A stretch of DNA of 64,000 bases from Thermocrispum municipale DSM 44069 (GTDB taxonomy: Bacteria > Actinomycetota > Actinomycetes > Mycobacteriales > Pseudonocardiaceae). This document shows, in pieces, positions 16,276 to 23,337 of the stretch. The stretch is from contig NZ_ATYT01000014.1 in the NCBI RefSeq assembly GCF_000427825.1, positions 43,958 through 107,957 on the forward strand, in the 5' to 3' direction. The translations under genes and the position numbers were made by a program. Numbering within the stretch: the stretch's first letter is position 1; each line of letters opens with the position of its first letter. The notes under the pieces are model-generated. The model was not told the origin of the DNA, did no database searches, and saw only the letters and a list, made by a program, of their open reading frames with translations.

Positions 16276-16467
16276 TTACGCCGGACGCCGGTGGATGGTG
16301 TTCTTGCTCAGAATCGCTTCCAGCGTGTGTGGTGTGCACTTGTGGGCCTGCACCGGCCGGAGCTGGGCATCGGGTCGGGACGCCATCAGCGCGGCTTTCT
16401 TGGCGCGCGTCCGGATCTTCGCCGCGGTGAGCCGCTGGCTGGCTTTCCGACCAAAGTGCTTGAGCAT
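16276..16467 (-). CDS. Small basic protein of unknown function upstream of the pyruvate-oxidase-like gene
   Basis: 63-residue, strongly basic protein (MLKHFGRKASQRLTAAKIR then RAKKAALMASRPDAQLRP) with one cysteine and a C-terminal SKNTIHRRPA. I do not recognise the family. The call rests on an excellent ribosome site (GAGGAGG, 5 nt before the ATG at 16467), a clean TAA stop, and an 18-bp gap to the co-directional ThDP enzyme. The charge pattern would suit binding to nucleic acid or membrane lipids. An upstream in-frame extension exists but lacks support. Confidence 0.5.
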   Translation of the reverse strand: MLKHFGRKASQRLTAAKIRTRAKKAALMASRPDAQLRPVQAHKCTPHTLEAILSKNTIHRRPA

Positions 16468-16587
16468 CACTACCTCCTCGACCCCGACCTGACAAACGGC
16501 TACCCAGCCAAGACGCCGAGCTAACCCTGGCTGTGTGAGCGCGGGACGCGCGCGATTCACCGCGGTGGTCTCCGGGTAGACGCCCTC

Positions 16588-17036
16588 ATGTCATCGATCG
16601 ACGCACGTTGGCGCGCGCTGGGCGGGGACATGGGGCACATCGCGGAGCTGACCGACCTCGTCCGGATTCTCGACCTCGGCGTGCCGGCCTACTTGCGGTA
16701 TTCGGCCGGCCCTGAGTCCGATGCCGAGCACCCCAGCCAGGACCACGAGAGCGGTCTGCTCATGCGGGGGTGTCCGCGAACTCGCTGCGGCCACCCAAGT
16801 GGCGGACGCTGCCACCGATCGACTGGGTGGCCAGGCGGATCTGTCAGTACTTGCGGGAACTGCGAGAAGGAGCGCATCCGTGGATCCTCACCGGGAAACA
16901 GATCGACTTCGGGCCGGACGACGACCCGTTGCTGGTCGAGATCCAGCCGATCGCCTGGCTGGACTCCAGCGTGCTGGCGCAAGCCCACGAGCACTGTCGA
17001 CGCGAACTCGACGCCGGCCGGCAAACGCATCGATGA
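16588..17036 (+). pseudogene. DUF6098 family protein gene interrupted by a one-base frameshift
   Basis: Two frames together encode a DUF6098-like protein. The first (from ATG 16588 or 16630) gives HIAELTDLVRILDLG, then VPAYLRYSAGPESDAEHPSQ. The second, from 16770 on, gives SANSLRPPKWRTLPPIDWVA, QYLRELREG, WILTGKQIDFGPDDDPLLV and ends QTHR. They meet at a run of five G (16766-16770); one extra G would restore a single 149- or 135-codon frame. This is a classic homopolymer indel, so it may be a sequencing artefact rather than real decay. The TGA overlaps the ATG of the carboxylate-amine ligase, which supports an intact, coupled gene in the native genome. Family function unknown. Confidence 0.7.
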
Positions 17037-18133
17037 CGCACACCGTCGGAGTGGAGGAAGAATTCCTCGTCGTCGACCCCTTCTCCGGGCACCCGGTTCC
17101 GCGCGCCGCGGACCTCATCGGTGACGCCGAGGAGAACCAGGATGGCTCGAGCCTGGAGTACGAACTGTCCACCGCGCAGGTGGAGACCGCCACCGGCGTA
17201 TGCACGTCACTTGCGGATGTCAGAACGCAGCTGATGAACCTGCGGGGGGATCTGGCGGCTCGGGCAGACGCGGTCGGTGTGGGGTTGCAGTCGGCGGGTG
17301 TGCCGGTGGTGGACGCTGCCGCGCCGTTGACGCCAGGGGAGCGGTTCGAGCGCATGGGACTGACCTACGGGCTGGTGCTCGGTGAGTACCGGTGTTGCGC
17401 GTGCCAGGTCCATGTCGGCGTGCCGGACAAGCAGGCGGCCGTCGCGGTGGTCGATCGGGTGCGGCGGTGGCTTCCGACGCTGCTGGCGATCTCGGTGAAT
17501 TCGCCGCTGGCCGACGGCCAGGACACCGGGTACGGCAGCTGGCGCATGGTGCTGCAGAGCAGGCTGCCAGGCAGCGGTGTGCCACCGAAGTTCGGCTCGG
17601 TCGACAACTACGACCGGGTGCTGGCCACGCTGGTCGACGCCGGAGTGTTGATCGACGAGCGGATGACCTTCTGGGTGGTGCGCCCGTCACCGACCCAGCC
17701 GACCGTCGAGTTCCGGGTGGCCGACGCCGCCCCGGACGTCGAGGGATCCTTGCTGCAAGCCGCGTTGTCGCGAGCGCTGGTCCGCCAGGAGCTGGACGAC
17801 ATGGCCGCAGGCATACCGGCCGCCGACTGTTCCGACACCGTGGCGGCGGCCGCGTTGTGGGCTGCTTCGCGCTACGGCCTGACCGGGCCCGCCATCGACC
17901 CGGTCAGCGGCAAGCAGACGCTGGGGATCGTGCTGCTCGCCGACCTGCTCGATCACGTCCGGCCTGCGCTGGCCGCGGCCGGCGATCTCGAACAGGTTCG
18001 GCTGCTGGTCGATCGTCTGTTAGCCATGGGCACCGGCGCCGAGCGCCAGCGTCGGGCGGCGGAGCACGGCATGTCGGCGGTGCTGGACACGGTCGCGATT
18101 ACCGCGGCCGTCCAGCGGGAAGCCCCGGCATGA
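17033..18133 (+). CDS. Carboxylate-amine ligase, YbdK/GCS2 family (glutamate-cysteine ligase-like)
   Basis: 366-residue ATP-dependent ligase of the GCS2 family. It begins with the diagnostic TVGVEEEFLVVD, followed by the substrate/metal region SSLEYELSTAQVETATGVC (in part), YRCCACQVHVGVPD and the catalytic RMVLQSRLPGSGVPPKFG region. YbdK-type enzymes ligate an amine to the gamma- or alpha-carboxylate of glutamate-like acids; they are weak or non-physiological glutamate-cysteine ligases, and the true substrate is normally unknown. This organism probably uses mycothiol, so glutathione synthesis is unlikely. It is coupled to the DUF6098 gene upstream and to the di-iron enzyme gene downstream, suggesting one pathway that makes and then oxidises an amide product (inference). 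Confidence 0.85.
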   Translation: MTHTVGVEEEFLVVDPFSGHPVPRAADLIGDAEENQDGSSLEYELSTAQVETATGVCTSLADVRTQLMNLRGDLAARADAVGVGLQSAGVPVVDAAAPLTPGERFERMGLTYGLVLGEYRCCACQVHVGVPDKQAAVAVVDRVRRWLPTLLAISVNSPLADGQDTGYGSWRMVLQSRLPGSGVPPKFGSVDNYDRVLATLVDAGVLIDERMTFWVVRPSPTQPTVEFRVADAAPDVEGSLLQAALSRALVRQELDDMAAGIPAADCSDTVAAAALWAASRYGLTGPAIDPVSGKQTLGIVLLADLLDHVRPALAAAGDLEQVRLLVDRLLAMGTGAERQRRAAEHGMSAVLDTVAITAAVQREAPA

Positions 18134-18150
18134 CATCTGCTGGAGGTGCG

Positions 18151-19116
18151 ATGCAACCGACTGTGCCCGCTGCGCGTGGAGAGGTCTCCGCGGCACTCAT
18201 CGAGGCGCTCACGTCCGACGGTCACCTGCCGGTGGTCCTCGCGGATATGGATCCGTACGGCGAGGACCTGCACCTTGCGCTGCACGTGTGCTACGAGCTG
18301 CACTACCGCGGCTTCGCCGGGGTCAGCGACGACTGGGAGTGGGACCCCGGACTGCTGTCCGTTCGGCGTGATCTCGAGCGTCAGTTCCTCGAGGCATTGC
18401 GCCGCGACGTGGGCGGCGGAACCGATGTGGCCGGGGAATTCGACGAGCTGCTCGTGCTGCCCGCCGACGGCGAAGGGCTGTCCGGGTACTTGGCTCAGGA
18501 AGCGGAGAGATGGCAGCTCGAGGAGTACTTCGCGCTGCGCTCGATCTACCACCTGAAGGAAGCCGACCCGCACGTGTGGGTCATCCCGCGGCTGCAGGGA
18601 CAGCCGAAGGCCGCACTGGTCGCGGTGGAGTACGACGAGTTCGGCGGGGGCCGGGCGGAGAACCTGCACGCCAAGCTGTACGCGGATCTGCTCGACGGAG
18701 CGGGCCTGAGTTCGGAGTATCTGCACTACCAGGACCAAGCGCCCGCGGCCATGCTCGCCGTGGTCAACCTGATGTCGATGTTCGGACTGCATCGCTCGCT
18801 GCGGGGAGCGTTGGTGGGCCATTTCGCCGCGGCGGAGATCAGCACGGCGCCCTCGGCGAAGAACATCGTCACCGCTCTGCAGCGTTTCGACGCCGACGAG
18901 CGGTGCGTGCGCTTCTACACCGAGCACATCGAGGCTGACGCGGTGCACGAGCAGGTCATGCGCCACGACGTGGTCGATGCGTTGCTGAAGGACGAGCCGG
19001 ACCTGGCCGCCGACGTCGTGCTCGGTATTCAGGCAACGGAGCTTGTCGAGGCCCGCTTCGGCGAGCACGTCCTGCAAGCCTGGCGAGCGGGCGAGTCCGC
19101 GCTGTTGCCGACGTGA
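18151..19116 (+). CDS. Iron-containing redox enzyme, haem-oxygenase-like di-iron oxidase (HDO) family
   Basis: About 321 residues, all-helical, of the HDO/TenA-like fold. Candidate iron ligands fall in conserved helices: E and H in LHLALHVCYELHYRGF, E in LAQEAERWQLEEYFALRSIYH (in part), H in KEADPHVW, then E/D in ALVAVEYDEFGGGRAENLH (in part) with its terminal His, and a late HIEADAVHE. Known HDOs cleave or oxidise amino-acid-derived substrates using O2. I prefer ATG 18151 because GGAGGTG lies just upstream; ATG 18130, overlapping the ligase stop as ATGA, is possible. Either way it is in operon with the ligase. Substrate unknown. Confidence 0.82.
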   Translation: MQPTVPAARGEVSAALIEALTSDGHLPVVLADMDPYGEDLHLALHVCYELHYRGFAGVSDDWEWDPGLLSVRRDLERQFLEALRRDVGGGTDVAGEFDELLVLPADGEGLSGYLAQEAERWQLEEYFALRSIYHLKEADPHVWVIPRLQGQPKAALVAVEYDEFGGGRAENLHAKLYADLLDGAGLSSEYLHYQDQAPAAMLAVVNLMSMFGLHRSLRGALVGHFAAAEISTAPSAKNIVTALQRFDADERCVRFYTEHIEADAVHEQVMRHDVVDALLKDEPDLAADVVLGIQATELVEARFGEHVLQAWRAGESALLPT

Positions 19117-19217
19117 CTTGCTGATCGGGGCGGCACTGCTGGCCCTCTGTCCAGGATGGTCAGCGGTGCTGCTCGCCGACTTCGGGGCCGGAGCGGCGTT
19201 GCTGGACCCGGCGTGGC

Positions 19218-19427
19218 CTACTGCTTTCGGGTGTGGCGACGTTTGCGCCGGTGGCTGGTGTCGCACAGCGGATAGGTCTTGCTGCGGCCACAGCCACAGA
19301 TCGCGACGACGAAGCGGTCCGAGCGGACCACCTCGCCCTCGTGATCTTCGATCTCGACCGGCCCCTCGACCAGCATCGGCCCGCCCCTGCTGACTCTGAT
19401 CCGGCGTCGCAGCTCATCGTTGCGCAC
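19218..19427 (-). CDS. CDGSH iron-sulfur domain protein
   Basis: 69-residue protein with the signature ICGCGRSKTYPLCDTSH, i.e. C-x-C-x8-C-x3-H, which binds a redox-active [2Fe-2S] cluster through three cysteines and one histidine. The C-terminus is very basic (RRKRRHTRKQ), suggesting contact with RNA, DNA or an acidic partner. The GTG start overlaps the end of the HemK2-like methyltransferase gene by 14 bp, so the two are coupled. The pair converges on the ligase/HDO operon. The HDO needs electrons or iron, and the CDGSH protein is a reasonable donor (inference). The roughly 100-bp gap to the HDO stop has no clear terminator. Confidence 0.9.
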   Translation of the reverse strand: MRNDELRRRIRVSRGGPMLVEGPVEIEDHEGEVVRSDRFVVAICGCGRSKTYPLCDTSHRRKRRHTRKQ

Positions 19428-20052
19428 GGATGACCACCAATTCTTCGCTCCGCTGACCAGGTTCGATCAAGTCCCGGCGTTCCAGCCATTTGGCCCGGCC
19501 ACGCAGCACGGGGCCGAACGGCAGGGTGCGTCGCTCCACGATGTCGGCGTCGAGGCCGGCTTCGCGCAGCATCCGGACACTCACTTCGGGGTGGCTCAGC
19601 ACCGACTGCACCAGGAGCAGAAAGCCTTGCGGGCGGAGCAGTCGATTCACCGACGAACACAACGGGTCCAATATTTCCCGGCCGTCGACGCCCGCATCCC
19701 ACGCGCGCGCCGCGCCGGAGGCCTGCGCGAGCATGCTCGGTACGTACGGGGGATTGGACAGCACCACGTTGTACTGCTGATTGCGCAGATTCCGGATGTC
19801 GCCGCGGCGCACGCGCAGTGGCACGCGGTGCCTGCGGGCGTTCAACCAGGCCGCTGCGATGGCTTTGGCCGAGACGTCGAGCCCGGTCGCGGACCGGGCC
19901 CCGGATTGCAGCGCCGCGATGGCCAGCGCTCCGGTGCCGGTGCCGACGTCCAGTACGTCCGCATCCCGCACCCCGGCGGTGGCCACCGCTTCGGCAAGCA
20001 TCCAGGTGTCGTTCTGTGGTCGATAAACCCCCGGCGGGGCGATGAGCTCCAT
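19414..20052 (-). CDS. HemK2/MTQ2-type SAM-dependent methyltransferase
   Basis: 212-residue class I methyltransferase. Motif I is VLDVGTGTGALAI, motif II the acidic TGLDVSAKAI, and the diagnostic NPPY sits in VLSNPPYVPSM, as in PrmC/HemK enzymes that methylate the glutamine of GGQ in release factors. The start, LIAPPGVYRPQNDTWMLAEA, is typical of the HemK2/MTQ2 subfamily. The ATG at 20052 was chosen for that family alignment; a GAGGT lies 10 nt upstream. It lacks the N-terminal helical domain of true PrmC, so the substrate could be another amide such as a small-molecule or peptide product of the neighbouring ligase. It precedes and overlaps the CDGSH gene. Confidence 0.8.
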   Translation of the reverse strand: MELIAPPGVYRPQNDTWMLAEAVATAGVRDADVLDVGTGTGALAIAALQSGARSATGLDVSAKAIAAAWLNARRHRVPLRVRRGDIRNLRNQQYNVVLSNPPYVPSMLAQASGAARAWDAGVDGREILDPLCSSVNRLLRPQGFLLLVQSVLSHPEVSVRMLREAGLDADIVERRTLPFGPVLRGRAKWLERRDLIEPGQRSEELVVIRAQR

Positions 20053-20122
20053 GCGGCTGAATACCTCGCGGCGACAGATCGAAAACCGTTCACCGGCATT
20101 CGGAACCGGCTCGGTGTGGAAT

Positions 20123-21073
20123 TCAGAACTCGCCGGCCAGCTGCTCGGTCCAGAACTCGAAGAATTGCTCCTGGTCAGGACCGATCTGTTGGATGTACAG
20201 CTCGTCGACACCCGCGTCCAGGTAGGACCGGACGGTGTCGAAATACCGCTGCTTGTCCGGGCCGCACGCCATCGCGCCGGCCACGGCGTCGACGGTGACC
20301 TGTGTGGTCGCCTGCTCGAAATCGCTCGGATTGGGCAGGATCTGGCCGAGCTGTCCGGGAACGAGCTGATTGCCCCACAGACGATGCGCAGTCTTTGCCG
20401 CAGCCTCGGCGTCCGGGCCGTAACACACCTTCATTCCGGCCTGTACGGGTTTGTCGCCGCCGCCTTCGGCGCGGAAGAGGTCGATCAGTTCTTTGTTGGG
20501 TGTCACCGTGCAGTACCCGTCGCCGAGGCGCGCGGCCAAGCGGGTGGCTTGCGGGCCGAATCCGGAGACGTATACCGGTACGGGTTGGTCGGGAGTGGTG
20601 TAAAGCTGGGCTTCTTCGACCGTGTAGTACTTGCCGCGGTGCGTCGTCTGCTCGCCGGTGTGCAGCGCGCGGATGATCGCGACAGCTTCTTCGAGCATCT
20701 CCAGCCGCACGCCGATCGGGGGCCAACGGTCACCGAGGACGTGTTCGTTCAACGCCTCGCCGGTGCCGACGCCGAGCCGGAACGTGCCGTGGGTCTGCAC
20801 CGACGCGGTGGCGGCGGCTTGGGCGATCACCGCGGGGTGAATCCGCATGATCGGACAGGTCACCGCGGTGGTGACGGGAAGATCCGTCGCTTGTGACAAG
20901 GCGCCGATCACCGACCAGACGAACGGGCTGTTGCCCTGTTCGGAATTCCACGGGTGGTAGTGATCGGAAATCCACAGCCGTTCGAAACCCGCCTGCTCGG
21001 CGAGTTTCGCTTGCCGCACCAGTTCGTCCGGCCCGTATTCCTCGGAGGCCAGGAAGTAGCCGAAAGACACCAT
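20123..21073 (-). CDS. F420-dependent LLM-class oxidoreductase (Fgd-like, TIGR03557 type)
   Basis: 316-residue TIM-barrel enzyme of the luciferase-like family that uses reduced coenzyme F420. It begins VSFGYFLASEEYGPDELVRQ, then LWISDHYHPWN, TCPIMRIHPAVIAQAAATAS and LGVGTGEALNEHVLG, matching the glucose-6-phosphate dehydrogenase-like branch. The C-terminus DELYIQQIGPDQ is also typical. The ATG at 21073 fits the family start better than the TTG at 21106, which adds 11 residues. The precise substrate is unknown; the branch includes hydride-transfer enzymes for sugar phosphates and related compounds. It stands alone, 70 bp upstream of the methyltransferase gene on the same strand. Confidence 0.85.
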   Translation of the reverse strand: MVSFGYFLASEEYGPDELVRQAKLAEQAGFERLWISDHYHPWNSEQGNSPFVWSVIGALSQATDLPVTTAVTCPIMRIHPAVIAQAAATASVQTHGTFRLGVGTGEALNEHVLGDRWPPIGVRLEMLEEAVAIIRALHTGEQTTHRGKYYTVEEAQLYTTPDQPVPVYVSGFGPQATRLAARLGDGYCTVTPNKELIDLFRAEGGGDKPVQAGMKVCYGPDAEAAAKTAHRLWGNQLVPGQLGQILPNPSDFEQATTQVTVDAVAGAMACGPDKQRYFDTVRSYLDAGVDELYIQQIGPDQEQFFEFWTEQLAGEF

Positions 21074-21169
21074 GCGCCCGGCTACCCGCAGGGCGTCGGC
21101 GGACAAACCGGAGCAATGATGCCGCTGGTGGTCAGGTCAGGCGGATGTTCCCGGGGCCATGGTGCGGTG

Positions 21170-21285
21170 ATCAGCCGCGGCGGATTCCGTCGCGGCGGAG
21201 CTTGCGCATGAGCCGCGGTGGTGTCCGTGGCGACGGAGCTTCCGCATCAGCCGCCGTGGTTTTCCAGCGCGACGAAGCTTCCCGC
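21170..21285. repeat. Three-copy 38-bp tandem repeat between genes
   Basis: Units start at 21170, 21208 and 21246, each of the form AT(C/G)AGCCGC-GTGG...CG-CGGAGCTT-CGC. Units 1 and 2 are exactly 38 bp apart, and unit 3 has two extra bases; about 75-80% identity by eye. It fills the gap between the F420 enzyme and the TetR gene. Copies are contiguous with no spacers, so this is not a CRISPR array. Confidence 0.65.
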
Positions 21286-21293
21286 AGCGGTGG

Positions 21294-21929
21294 TCAGCTG
21301 CCGCCGGCCTTGCTGCCTGCAGGGACGCGCTCAGGCCCGTCCGGCGTGCGGTGCTGCTCGATCAAGTCCGCCGCCATGATCTTGGCGCGGCGCGCGGCCT
21401 CCCCGTCGCCCTCGTAGGCGGCGATGATCGACCCCTTCATCAGGATGTGCCAGGAAAGGGCGAACTCTTCCGTGCGGTGCAAGCCTGCTTTCTCGGCGCG
21501 CTCCTTGACGATGCCGCGCAGCTCTTCCAGGCAGTCGATGGCCGCCCGGCTGACCGGGTGATCCGGACCCATCTCCAACAGCACGTTGATGAATGTGCAG
21601 CGGTCGAAGTCATCGCTGTGTATCCACTCGTCGAGCACGTCGAACATGGCGAGCAGCTGTTCGTCCGGGGTGCTGCCGCGACGTTCCGACTCGTCGCGGA
21701 CCATGTCCCGCGTCCATACCTGTTGCCTGCGCTCGAGGAACGCGATGACGAGATCGTTCTTGGTGCGGAAGTGCCGGTAGAGCGTCGCCTTCGCCACCGA
21801 CGAGCGTTCGATGACCTCGTCGACGCCGACCGCGCGGATCCCTCTGCGCGAGAACAACTCGTACGCGGTGCGCAGGATCCGTTCCCGCGCGACATAAGGA
21901 TTGCGGTGGTCCTCGGGATCAGCCGTCAT
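21294..21929 (-). CDS. TetR-family transcriptional regulator
   Basis: 211 residues. The N-terminal DNA-binding domain (about 15-65) has the canonical order: RERILRTAYELFSRRGIRAVG (in part), GVDEVIERSSVAKATLYRHF (in part) with recognition helix VAKATLYRHFRTK, and then KNDLVIAFLERR. The C-terminal domain is helical with a pocket-type sequence (DEWIHSDDFDRCTFINVLLE in part) and unknown inducer. The subfamily resembles regulators of efflux or detoxification genes. It faces the same way as the sigma-factor gene group. A TetR-style palindrome is found at 23222-23235, about 1.3 kb upstream, but no site lies directly at its own start, so the target is uncertain. Confidence 0.88.
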   Translation of the reverse strand: MTADPEDHRNPYVARERILRTAYELFSRRGIRAVGVDEVIERSSVAKATLYRHFRTKNDLVIAFLERRQQVWTRDMVRDESERRGSTPDEQLLAMFDVLDEWIHSDDFDRCTFINVLLEMGPDHPVSRAAIDCLEELRGIVKERAEKAGLHRTEEFALSWHILMKGSIIAAYEGDGEAARRAKIMAADLIEQHRTPDGPERVPAGSKAGGS

Positions 21930-21960
21930 GAGCGTCTACCGTACGCCTTCCTTCGCATCG

Positions 21961-22221
21961 CTAACGACCACCGGGGGTGGTGTCGTCCTGGCCTGCTGCG
22001 TGCCTGCTGCCACTGCGGGTGCGACGAGCATCGGGAGCGCCTTCGTCGGGGAAGCGCCGCAAGAACTCGTGCTCGAGTTCCAGCATGCGTTCTGTGTGGG
22101 TCCGCAAGGCTGCGGCCGTGCCGCCGAGCACCGTTCCGTGCCGGGTGTCGTGCAGGTGCCGCATCTCGCGGCGCAGGTCTTCGTCGGTCAGTTGTCCTGG
22201 TGGGATCCCATGTGCGGTCAT
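21961..22221 (-). CDS. DUF6158 family small protein
   Basis: 86-residue, charged helical protein. The conserved block PPGQLTDEDLRREMRHLHDT, followed by THTERMLELEHEFLRRFP, matches the DUF6158 family of actinobacteria. The C-terminal 25 residues are Arg/Gly/Ser-rich and probably disordered. No cysteine or membrane segment is seen. I chose ATG 22221, since DUF6158 proteins start just before the PPxxLTDEDL block; the longer frame to 22254 adds an unrelated dozen residues. The gene lies 30 bp after the SigF-like gene on the same strand, so they probably share a transcript and a stress-related setting. Confidence 0.7.
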   Translation of the reverse strand: MTAHGIPPGQLTDEDLRREMRHLHDTRHGTVLGGTAAALRTHTERMLELEHEFLRRFPDEGAPDARRTRSGSRHAAGQDDTTPGGR

Positions 22222-22250
22222 GCTTTCACTGGTACCCCTTGCATTGATGA

Positions 22251-23117
22251 TCATGCCGCGTCATGACCGGCACGGTCGAGCGGCACGGGTTGGCTCAGCA
22301 CCTCGCGCAACAGGCGCAGCGATTGCGCCAACAGGCGGGAGACGTGCATCTGCGACAGCCCGACCACGCGGGCGATTTCCGACTGGGTCATCTCCCGGTA
22401 GAAGCGAAGGATGAGGATGTGGCGCTCGCGGTCCGGCAGCTGGGCCAGAGCGGGTTCGAGGTCGACCACGTCGAGCACGTTGTCGAAGCCGGCATCGGCG
22501 CCGCCCAGGAAGTCACCGACCTCGCTGCCCGGGTCGTCCGCGGAGCCGGCCGGGCGGTTCAGCGAACCGGGGTGGTAGGCCGCTGCGGCGGACAGGCCCT
22601 CGTGTACCTGCTCGATCGGGATGTTCAGGTGGCCGGCCAGCTCGCTGGGTCGCGGAGCGCGGCCGAGCTTCTCGATCAGCTCGTCGTTGGCTCGCTGCAG
22701 CGCGATGTGCAGTTCCTTGAGGCGGCGCGGGACGCGGAGCGCCCACGTGCTGTCCCGGAAGTGGCGTCGCAGCTCGCCCCGGATGGTGGGGATGGCGTAC
22801 GGCAGGAAGCCACGGCCGACCGACGGCTCGTACCGGTCGACGGCCTTGATCAGGCCGATGATGGCGACCTGGATCAGGTCGGCGGTGGGCTCGCCGCGGT
22901 GCTGATAACCGCGGGCGAGCCGGTGTGCCAGCGGGAGGTGGGCGTCGATGATCTGCTCGCGCAGCACGGCCCGCCTGGGGTCGCCCGGTGGCAGCTCGAA
23001 GTGCTCGACGAGCAGCGGCTCGAGGCTGTCGAACTCGCCGTGCGACTGTCTGCGGGACGGCGGTGGGGGAGTAGTGGGCCGTTCCGGGGTGAGGACGGCG
23101 GCTGTGGTCGAGGTCAA
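22251..23117 (-). CDS. SigF/SigB-family RNA polymerase sigma factor
   Basis: 288-residue group 3 sigma factor. Region 2 shows LAHRLARGYQHRGEPTADLI (in part) leading into DLIQVAIIGLIKAVDRYEP and the core-binding and -10 recognition stretch FLPYAIPTIRGELRRHFRD. Region 3 includes GRAPRPSELAGHLNI. Region 4 has LPDRERHILILRFYREMTQ (in part) and the helix-turn-helix SEIARVVGLSQMHVSRLLAQ. Such factors direct general stress or sporulation genes and are usually held by an anti-sigma factor, which is not adjacent here. The start is TTG (23117) with GGGAGC upstream. The N-terminal 35 residues are Pro/Thr-rich and outside the conserved regions. Confidence 0.9.
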   Translation of the reverse strand: MTSTTAAVLTPERPTTPPPPSRRQSHGEFDSLEPLLVEHFELPPGDPRRAVLREQIIDAHLPLAHRLARGYQHRGEPTADLIQVAIIGLIKAVDRYEPSVGRGFLPYAIPTIRGELRRHFRDSTWALRVPRRLKELHIALQRANDELIEKLGRAPRPSELAGHLNIPIEQVHEGLSAAAAYHPGSLNRPAGSADDPGSEVGDFLGGADAGFDNVLDVVDLEPALAQLPDRERHILILRFYREMTQSEIARVVGLSQMHVSRLLAQSLRLLREVLSQPVPLDRAGHDAA

Positions 23118-23221
23118 AACAGCTCCCGTGGTGTTGCTGCACGGGGCGGTCAGCCGCGCGCGAAGGGTGATTCAGGTTTTCCGGCTGTCAGCTCAACCGC
23201 GAACCTTCACCCTGCCATAGA

Positions 23222-23235
23222 ACAGACAAGTCTGT
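23222..23235. promoter_or_regulatory. TetR-type palindromic operator candidate
   Basis: ACAGAC-AA-GTCTGT is a perfect inverted repeat with 6-bp arms and a 2-bp centre, the geometry of many TetR-family sites. It lies about 105 bp upstream of the SigF-like gene, in a 220-bp spacer with no other gene. The TetR encoded at 21294-21929 is the obvious candidate ligand, but this is inference. Confidence 0.45.
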
Positions 23236-23337
23236 CTACTCTCGCGGGGTGTGGCGTACGGCGCACGGATCGTGCGGCTGGACGAGGCCGACCTGATACC
23301 CGGCTGCGGAACGACGCCGGGACCTCCGGGCGGCCGA

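Noticed and set aside
17033..18133. Glutathione biosynthesis (GshA)
   Set aside because: The protein is of the YbdK/GCS2 type, no glutathione synthetase is present, and the organism shows signs of mycothiol use.
19117..19217. Small hydrophobic plus-strand frame after the HDO gene
   Set aside because: The sequence looks protein-like over about 30 codons but has no start, no ribosome site and overlaps the CDGSH gene; not enough to call.
21170..21285. CRISPR array
   Set aside because: The units are contiguous with no spacers, only three copies, and no cas genes are in the window.
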